Shown piece by piece: positions 15,538 through 18,980 of a stretch of DNA of 18,980 nt. The position numbers and the translations under genes are program-made. This stretch comes from LMUY01 sp964242925 (lineage in GTDB: Bacteria; Pseudomonadota; Alphaproteobacteria; Acetobacterales; Acetobacteraceae): NCBI GenBank assembly GCA_964242925.1, contig CAXTBW010000086.1, forward strand, positions 1 to 18,980, given 5' to 3'. Each line of letters begins with the position of its first letter. The stretch's first letter is position 1. The notes beneath the pieces are model-generated. The model ran no database searches and had not been told where the DNA came from. It saw only the letters and a list, made by a program, of their open reading frames with translations.

Positions 15538-15637
15538 NNNNNNNNNNNNNNNNNNNNNNNNNNNNNNNNNNNNNNNNNNNNNNNNNNNNNNNNNNNNNNN
15601 NNNNNNNNNNNNNNNNNNNNNNNNNNNNNNNNNNNNN
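15538..15637. other. Assembly gap, 100 N
   Basis: Exactly 100 ambiguous bases, a conventional placeholder for a join of unknown size. GGACGCGGC occurs at the left edge (15529-15537), at the right edge (15638-15646) and again at 15665-15673. Reading frames drawn through the N run are artefacts. Confidence 0.97.
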
Positions 15638-15673
15638 GGACGCGGCTGCGTCCTGATTGGGGTTGGACGCGGC
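15638..15673. repeat. Short direct and inverted repeats at the gap edge
   Basis: GGACGCGGC recurs 27 bp apart (15638-15646, 15665-15673). GGACGC (15638-15643) and GCGTCC (15648-15653) form a 6-bp stem with a GGCT loop, and GCGTCC (15648-15653) can also pair with GGACGC (15665-15670). This lies just downstream of the secreted-protein stop on the minus strand and may also act as a terminator hairpin. Confidence 0.5.
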
Positions 15674-15681
15674 GGCCTCGC

Positions 15682-16239
15682 TCAATGCGCGGCGCCCGAG
15701 ACGTGGGTGAAACCGTCCGGCGGAGTGAACGCGGCCGCATCCTGCGGGCCGTACTGGACGGAGACCGCCTCCAGCAGCGCCTGGCCGGACTGGGCGGCGC
15801 GCAGCATCACGCCGTCCGCGGTCAGGCACAGCGTGGTCGCCTGCCCGGCGGCGTCCGTGGTCAACCAGTTGGTGCAGCGCAGCCCGGCGACCTCCGCCTC
15901 GTCCAGCCGCCGGTAGTCGCCGGCGGGGGCGCCGGGAAGGCCGGGACCGTTGGTGGCCATGTCCAGCACCGCCCGCTCCGCCAGCTTGATCACGGCCATC
16001 CGCTTCGCCTTGTAGTCCACGATCATGTAGAGCCCCGGCGACGGCGGATCGACCCGCAGCCGCCCGGTCGCCACCGACCAGCGCATCCGCTGCGACAAAG
16101 GCGGGGCGTCCTGAACGGGCTGGACCAGCCGGTACGTGATGTCGACGTCGCGCTGCGGCGTGATGGGCGGCCGCTCGGCACGCGCCGGCCAGGCCTGGAC
16201 CGCGGCCAGCAGAGCCGCCGGCAGCAGCGCCCGGATCAC
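15682..16239 (-). CDS. Secreted protein of unknown function, paralogue 2
   Basis: A 185-aa protein with a signal peptide, MIRALLPAALLAAVQAWPAR followed by A, probable cleavage after ARA (21). The mature part has DVDITYRLVQP (31-41), YMIVDYKAKRMAVI (71-84), GLRCTNW (119-125), TTLCLTADGVML (135-146) and FTPPDGFTHV (171-180). The order and spacing match the upstream gene: TYRL, IVD followed by basic residues, GL-C-T-W, CxTxDGxxL, PP-F. Both keep two cysteines (C122 and C138 here), which could form a disulfide in the periplasm. The overall layout recalls DUF4412-like proteins, but I cannot confirm this. The GTG start overlaps the upstream stop as GTGA, so the pair is co-translated after aat. Function is unknown. 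Confidence 0.75.
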   Translation of the reverse strand: MIRALLPAALLAAVQAWPARAERPPITPQRDVDITYRLVQPVQDAPPLSQRMRWSVATGRLRVDPPSPGLYMIVDYKAKRMAVIKLAERAVLDMATNGPGLPGAPAGDYRRLDEAEVAGLRCTNWLTTDAAGQATTLCLTADGVMLRAAQSGQALLEAVSVQYGPQDAAAFTPPDGFTHVSGAAH

Positions 16240-16817
16240 CGGGCGCCCGCCAGCGGCAGGCGGAAATACTCCGGCGGCACCCTGAAGCGCTCCGGCGGGA
16301 TGGCGCCGCGCTCGACGGAGGTCGCGGTCGCGGCGCCGGGCCGCCCGTCATAGGTCAGGTTCGCCTGCAGGATCAAGCCGTCCGGGGTGACGCAGCCGAC
16401 GCCGGACAGCTTGCGCGATTGCACGTGCCACTCGGTGCAGTCCAGGCCCAGCACCCGGCCGGGCCCGCGGCGGGTGAATTGCACATCCGCGCCGGTGAGC
16501 AGGGTTTGCGGGTCGCCGCCGCGCAACGGCAGCTCCAACACGCCGGACTGCTGCGCGAACACGAGCTGGGCCACGCGGCGCGTCAGGTCGACGATGGCGT
16601 AGGTCGGCCGGCGCACCGGGTCGGCGCGCAGGCGCTGTCCGGCCGCGTCCCACTGGAGGCGCACGCCATCGGGCGCGCCGCCGGGGATCTGGTCCACCAG
16701 GGCGCCGGTCAGCCGGTAGGTCGCCGTAACGTCCACCGTGGGGAACAGCCGAGGTTGGGCAGCGGCCGAACCCGGCTTGAGGAGCAGCAGCAGGGCCAGC
16801 AGCAGGAGGCGCATCAT
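16236..16817 (-). CDS. Secreted protein of unknown function, paralogue 1
   Basis: A 193-aa protein with a Leu-rich signal peptide and probable cleavage after SAAA (20). The mature part has TVDVTATYRLTGAL (27-40), RLRADP (62-67), YAIVDLTRRVAQLVF (73-87), GLDCTEWHV (124-132), GCVTPDGLILQANLTY (141-156) and IPPERFRVPPEYFRLP (173-188). It is related to the next gene along its length, with C127 and C142 at nearly the same spacing as that protein's two Cys. No catalytic motif is recognised; the composition suggests a beta-rich periplasmic or lipid-binding fold, which is inference. The ATG at 16817 overlaps the aat stop as ATGA, and its own stop overlaps the second paralogue, giving an unbroken aat-paralogue-paralogue unit. 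Confidence 0.78.
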   Translation of the reverse strand: MMRLLLLALLLLLKPGSAAAQPRLFPTVDVTATYRLTGALVDQIPGGAPDGVRLQWDAAGQRLRADPVRRPTYAIVDLTRRVAQLVFAQQSGVLELPLRGGDPQTLLTGADVQFTRRGPGRVLGLDCTEWHVQSRKLSGVGCVTPDGLILQANLTYDGRPGAATATSVERGAIPPERFRVPPEYFRLPLAGAR

Positions 16818-17479
16818 CGGCCGCTCATCGATCGTATCTCCGCCATGACCGCCTCATCCCGCGCCGGGTCGTCCCGCTCCCAGCGCGCCTTCGCCGCCAC
16901 CGCCGCGGCGAGCAACGTCTTGTAACGTTCCCGCGGCAGCTCCTCGGCGCCGAACTGTTCCAGATGGGAGGTGAGGAACTGCGTGTCCAGCAGGGTGTAG
17001 CCGCCGAGCCGCAAGCGGGCGACCAGGTGGACCAGCGCCACTTTGGAAGCATCGCGCACGGTGCTGAACATGCTCTCGCCGAAGAACGCGGCGCCCAGGC
17101 TCACGCCGTACAAGCCGCCGACCAGCACGCCGTCCACGCGGCACTCGACGCTGTGGGCGAAGCCGGCGCGGTGCAGGTCGCCGAACAGGCGTTCGATGTC
17201 GGGGTTGATCCAGGTGTCCTCCCGCCCGGCCTTGGCCGCGGCGCAGGCGGCGATGACGGCGGGGAAGTTGCGGTCGCTGGAGACCTCGAACGGCCCGCGC
17301 AGCACCGTGCGCAGCAGGCGGCGCGGCGCGTGGAAGTGGTCCAGCGGCAGGACGCCGCGGAATTCCGGGTCGAGCCAGTAGAGCCGGTCGCTGCGCCGCG
17401 TTTCCGCCATGGGGAACAGGCCCACGCGATAGGCGCGGAGCAGCAGATCCGGCGTGACCTCGATGTGACGGCGCGACAT
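16814..17479 (-). CDS. aat: Leucyl/phenylalanyl-tRNA-protein transferase
   Basis: A 221-aa cytosolic enzyme that transfers Leu or Phe from aminoacyl-tRNA to proteins with N-terminal Arg or Lys, marking them for ClpS/ClpAP degradation (N-degron pathway). Family signatures are GLFPMAE (20-26), YWLDPEFRGVLPLD (34-47), TWINPDI (89-95), HSVE (109-112), GGLYGVSLGAAFFGESMFS (121-139) and LLDTQFLTSHLEQFGA (163-178). The last includes the conserved D-x-Q pair (D165, Q167). Length is normal. The ATG at 17479 has no Shine-Dalgarno upstream, but an AT-rich promoter-like stretch ends just before it. The stop overlaps the first secreted paralogue. Whether the three co-encoded proteins act together is unknown. 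Confidence 0.95.
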   Translation of the reverse strand: MSRRHIEVTPDLLLRAYRVGLFPMAETRRSDRLYWLDPEFRGVLPLDHFHAPRRLLRTVLRGPFEVSSDRNFPAVIAACAAAKAGREDTWINPDIERLFGDLHRAGFAHSVECRVDGVLVGGLYGVSLGAAFFGESMFSTVRDASKVALVHLVARLRLGGYTLLDTQFLTSHLEQFGAEELPRERYKTLLAAAVAAKARWERDDPARDEAVMAEIRSMSGR

Positions 17480-17486
17480 TAGCCGC

Positions 17487-17513
17487 AGAATAGCATAAGG
17501 GCCGCGCTTTCAA
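17487..17513 (-). promoter_or_regulatory. Candidate aat promoter
   Basis: On the minus strand TTGAAA (complement of 17508-17513) is followed after 15 nt by TATTCT (complement of 17487-17492), with an overlapping TATGCT. The stretch is AT-rich against its surroundings. A start site about 7 nt downstream would fall at or next to the aat ATG, giving a leaderless or nearly leaderless mRNA. The spacer is shorter than ideal. Confidence 0.35.
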
Positions 17514-17536
17514 CGCCCCCCGCTACTGGCCGCCGG

Positions 17537-18883
17537 TCAGGCGGCGCGGTGCGCGTGCTGCGCGGCGGCAACCACGTTGCCGCGACCCACGGCGTAGTAG
17601 TCCAGGCCAGCCTCCCCCATCGCCACGGGGTCGAACACGTTGCGCAAGTCCACCACCACGCGATCCTTCAGCGACGCCGCCAATTTGGCGGGCGAGATGG
17701 CGCGGAACTCGTTCCACTCGGTAATCAGCACCATCGCGTTGGCGCCGTCCAGCGCCTCGTTGGCCGAGGCGCAGTAGGTCACGCCGTCCGGCAGCATCGG
17801 CCGCGCGGCCTCCATGCCCTCGGGGTCGAAGGCGCGGATGCGGGCGCCTTCCTCCACCAGGCGGTGGACGATCGGCAAGCTGGGCGCATCGCGCATGTCG
17901 TCGGTTTCGGGCTTGAACGTCAGGCCGAGCACGGCGAGGGTCTTGCCGCGCACGTTGCCGCCGCAGGCCGCCACCACGCGCGCCGCCATCGCCGCCTTGC
18001 GCGCCTCGTTCACCGCGACGGTGGTTTCCACCAGGCGGGAGGGCGCCCCCCAATCCTGCGCGATGCGGGCCAGGGCCAGCGTGTCCTTGGGGAAGCACGA
18101 GCCGCCATAGCCCGGACCGGGGTGCAGGAACTTGCGGCCGATGCGGCCGTCCAGGCCGATGCCGCGCGCCACGTCGTGCACGTCGGCGCCGACCTTCTCG
18201 CAGAGGTCGGCCATCTCGTTGATGAACGTCACCTTCATCGCAAGGAACGAGTTGGCGGCATACTTGATCAGCTCCGCCGTTTCGATCGCGGTGAACAGGA
18301 TGGGCGCCTCGATCAGATACAGCGGACGGTACAGGCGGCGCAGCACCTCCCGCGCGCGCTCGCTCTCGGTGCCGATGACGATGCGGTCCGGCCGCATGAA
18401 GTCGCCGATGGCGCTGCCCTCGCGCAGAAATTCCGGGTTGCTGGCGACGTCGAACGCAAAGTCCGGCCGGGCGGCGCGCATAATGGCGGCGATGGTGCGG
18501 CCGGTGCCGACGGGGACGGTGCTCTTGGTCACGATCACGGCGTAGCCGGTCAGCGCGCGGGCGACCTGCTCGGCGGCGGCGTTGACATAGCTGACGTCGG
18601 CATGGCCGTCGCCGCGCCGGGTGGGGGTGCCCACGGCGATGAACACCGCCTCGACGCCGGCCACCGCCTGGGCCAGGTCCTCGGTGAAACTCAGCCGGCC
18701 GGCGGCCACGTTCTCGTGCACCAACCGGTCCAGGCCGGGCTCGTAGATCGGCATCTTGCCCTCGCGCAGCAGGGCGAGCTTGCCCGGGTGGCTCTCCACC
18801 ACGCACACGTCAACGCCCAGATCGGCGAAGCAAGCGCCTGACACTAAGCCGACATAGCCGCCGCCGATCATCGCGATCTTCAT
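17537..18883 (-). CDS. ugd: UDP-glucose 6-dehydrogenase
   Basis: A 448-aa cytosolic enzyme that oxidises UDP-glucose to UDP-glucuronate with two NAD+, supplying exopolysaccharide, LPS or UDP-sugar synthesis. The N-terminal Rossmann motif is GGGYVG (7-12), with VGTPT (84-88), TKSTVPVGTG (119-128) and ASNPEFLREGSAI (147-159). The middle domain has ELIKYAANSFLAMKVTFINE (204-223), including K207 and N211. The catalytic cysteine is C263 in GYGGSCFPKD (258-267). The UDP-binding C-terminal domain has GLTFKPETDDMRDAPS. Length is normal. The ATG at 18883 has GGAGAG 7 nt upstream (complement of 18891-18896). An SDR gene end lies 27 bp before it, which suggests a nucleotide-sugar operon running in from beyond the window. 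Confidence 0.95.
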   Translation of the reverse strand: MKIAMIGGGYVGLVSGACFADLGVDVCVVESHPGKLALLREGKMPIYEPGLDRLVHENVAAGRLSFTEDLAQAVAGVEAVFIAVGTPTRRGDGHADVSYVNAAAEQVARALTGYAVIVTKSTVPVGTGRTIAAIMRAARPDFAFDVASNPEFLREGSAIGDFMRPDRIVIGTESERAREVLRRLYRPLYLIEAPILFTAIETAELIKYAANSFLAMKVTFINEMADLCEKVGADVHDVARGIGLDGRIGRKFLHPGPGYGGSCFPKDTLALARIAQDWGAPSRLVETTVAVNEARKAAMAARVVAACGGNVRGKTLAVLGLTFKPETDDMRDAPSLPIVHRLVEEGARIRAFDPEGMEAARPMLPDGVTYCASANEALDGANAMVLITEWNEFRAISPAKLAASLKDRVVVDLRNVFDPVAMGEAGLDYYAVGRGNVVAAAQHAHRAA

Positions 18884-18910
18884 CGATTTGCTCTCCGCAG
18901 GATGTTTGCG

Positions 18911-18980
18911 TCAGTTCGCCATAGCCGCAGATGCGCCGCGTTCGGCCAGCAGCCTGGCGAAGTATGCGATGGTGCGTTGC
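18911..18980 (-). CDS. C-terminal end of a probable NDP-sugar epimerase/decarboxylase (SDR), truncated by the window
   Basis: Reading the minus strand from the window edge gives 22 residues ending in TGA (complement of 18911-18913). The sequence QRTIAYFARLLAERG resembles the RTIxYF...L tail common in extended SDR enzymes such as UDP-glucuronate decarboxylase. The placement 27 bp before ugd would fit, since Ugd makes UDP-glucuronate, the substrate of that enzyme. With so few residues the identity is tentative, and other sugar epimerases end in a similar way. Confidence 0.5.
   Translation of the reverse strand, partial: QRTIAYFARLLAERGASAAMAN

Noticed and set aside
13177..16353. A 1058-codon plus-strand open frame spanning the N gap
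   Set aside because: It is antisense to livK, msrQ and the secreted genes, runs through 100 N, and has His/Arg/Gln-rich shadow composition with no recognisable domain.
17549..18841. A 430-codon plus-strand open frame opposite ugd
   Set aside because: Its His/Val/Arg-rich composition and exact antisense position to ugd make it a shadow.
1..18980. CRISPR arrays, tRNA or rRNA genes, insertion sequences, phage or defence genes
   Set aside because: I saw no regularly spaced direct repeats, tRNA-like cloverleaf arms, transposase motifs or phage/defence domains in either strand; only the short palindromic repeats listed.

Overview
The window is very GC-rich, and its genes show strong third-position G/C bias. 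Packed operons, ATGA/GTGA/TTGA stop-start overlaps, twin-arginine signals on both binding proteins, the ligase-associated helicase/PdeM pair, an Aat protein and an MsrQ-like protein together point to an alphaproteobacterium, plausibly Acetobacteraceae or a related Rhodospirillales lineage. That placement is inference; no rRNA or other marker is present. Bases 15538-15637 are a run of exactly 100 N, so this is a draft scaffold join of unknown true length.

Region 1 (1-3640, plus strand) is DNA repair. It holds the C-terminal part of a ligase-associated DEXH helicase, pdeM overlapping it by ATGA, a class I-type DNA photolyase 43 bp later, and a PPP/PrpE-like metallophosphatase overlapping the photolyase stop by ATGA. 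The 280-bp convergent intergenic region (3641-3920) holds a degraded palindromic repeat and a small TTCG hairpin.

Region 2 (3921-9009, minus strand) is an ABC importer with its regulator. Reading with transcription, a GntR-like LacI-family repressor (GTG start) is followed by a perfect 18-bp palindrome that fits a LacI-type operator. Next come a Tat-exported binding protein, a PotA/UgpC-type ATPase and two permeases, all abutting or overlapping. The substrate is not identifiable from sequence; a sugar acid or polyol is a guess based only on the GntR-like repressor.

Region 3 (9006-14289, minus strand) is a branched-chain amino acid type (Liv/HAAT) importer in the order binding protein, LivH, a fused LivM-LivG protein, LivF, then a glutathione S-transferase 18 bp downstream that overlaps lacI. 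A REP-like composite palindrome separates livH from livMG. A 21-bp core of this repeat recurs exactly inside the coding N-terminus of a region 2 permease.

Region 4 (14392-18980, minus strand) reads, in transcription order, the tail of a probable NDP-sugar SDR enzyme, ugd (UDP-glucose dehydrogenase), aat, two tandem paralogous secreted proteins of unknown function, the scaffold gap, and an orphan, C-terminally extended MsrQ-like haem membrane protein.

I do not see a clearly new defence or mobile system. The observations most worth following are the LacI operator overlapping a promoter, the LivM-LivG fusion, the REP element captured inside a reading frame, the duplicated secreted proteins, and the extended MsrQ next to a repeat-flanked assembly gap.
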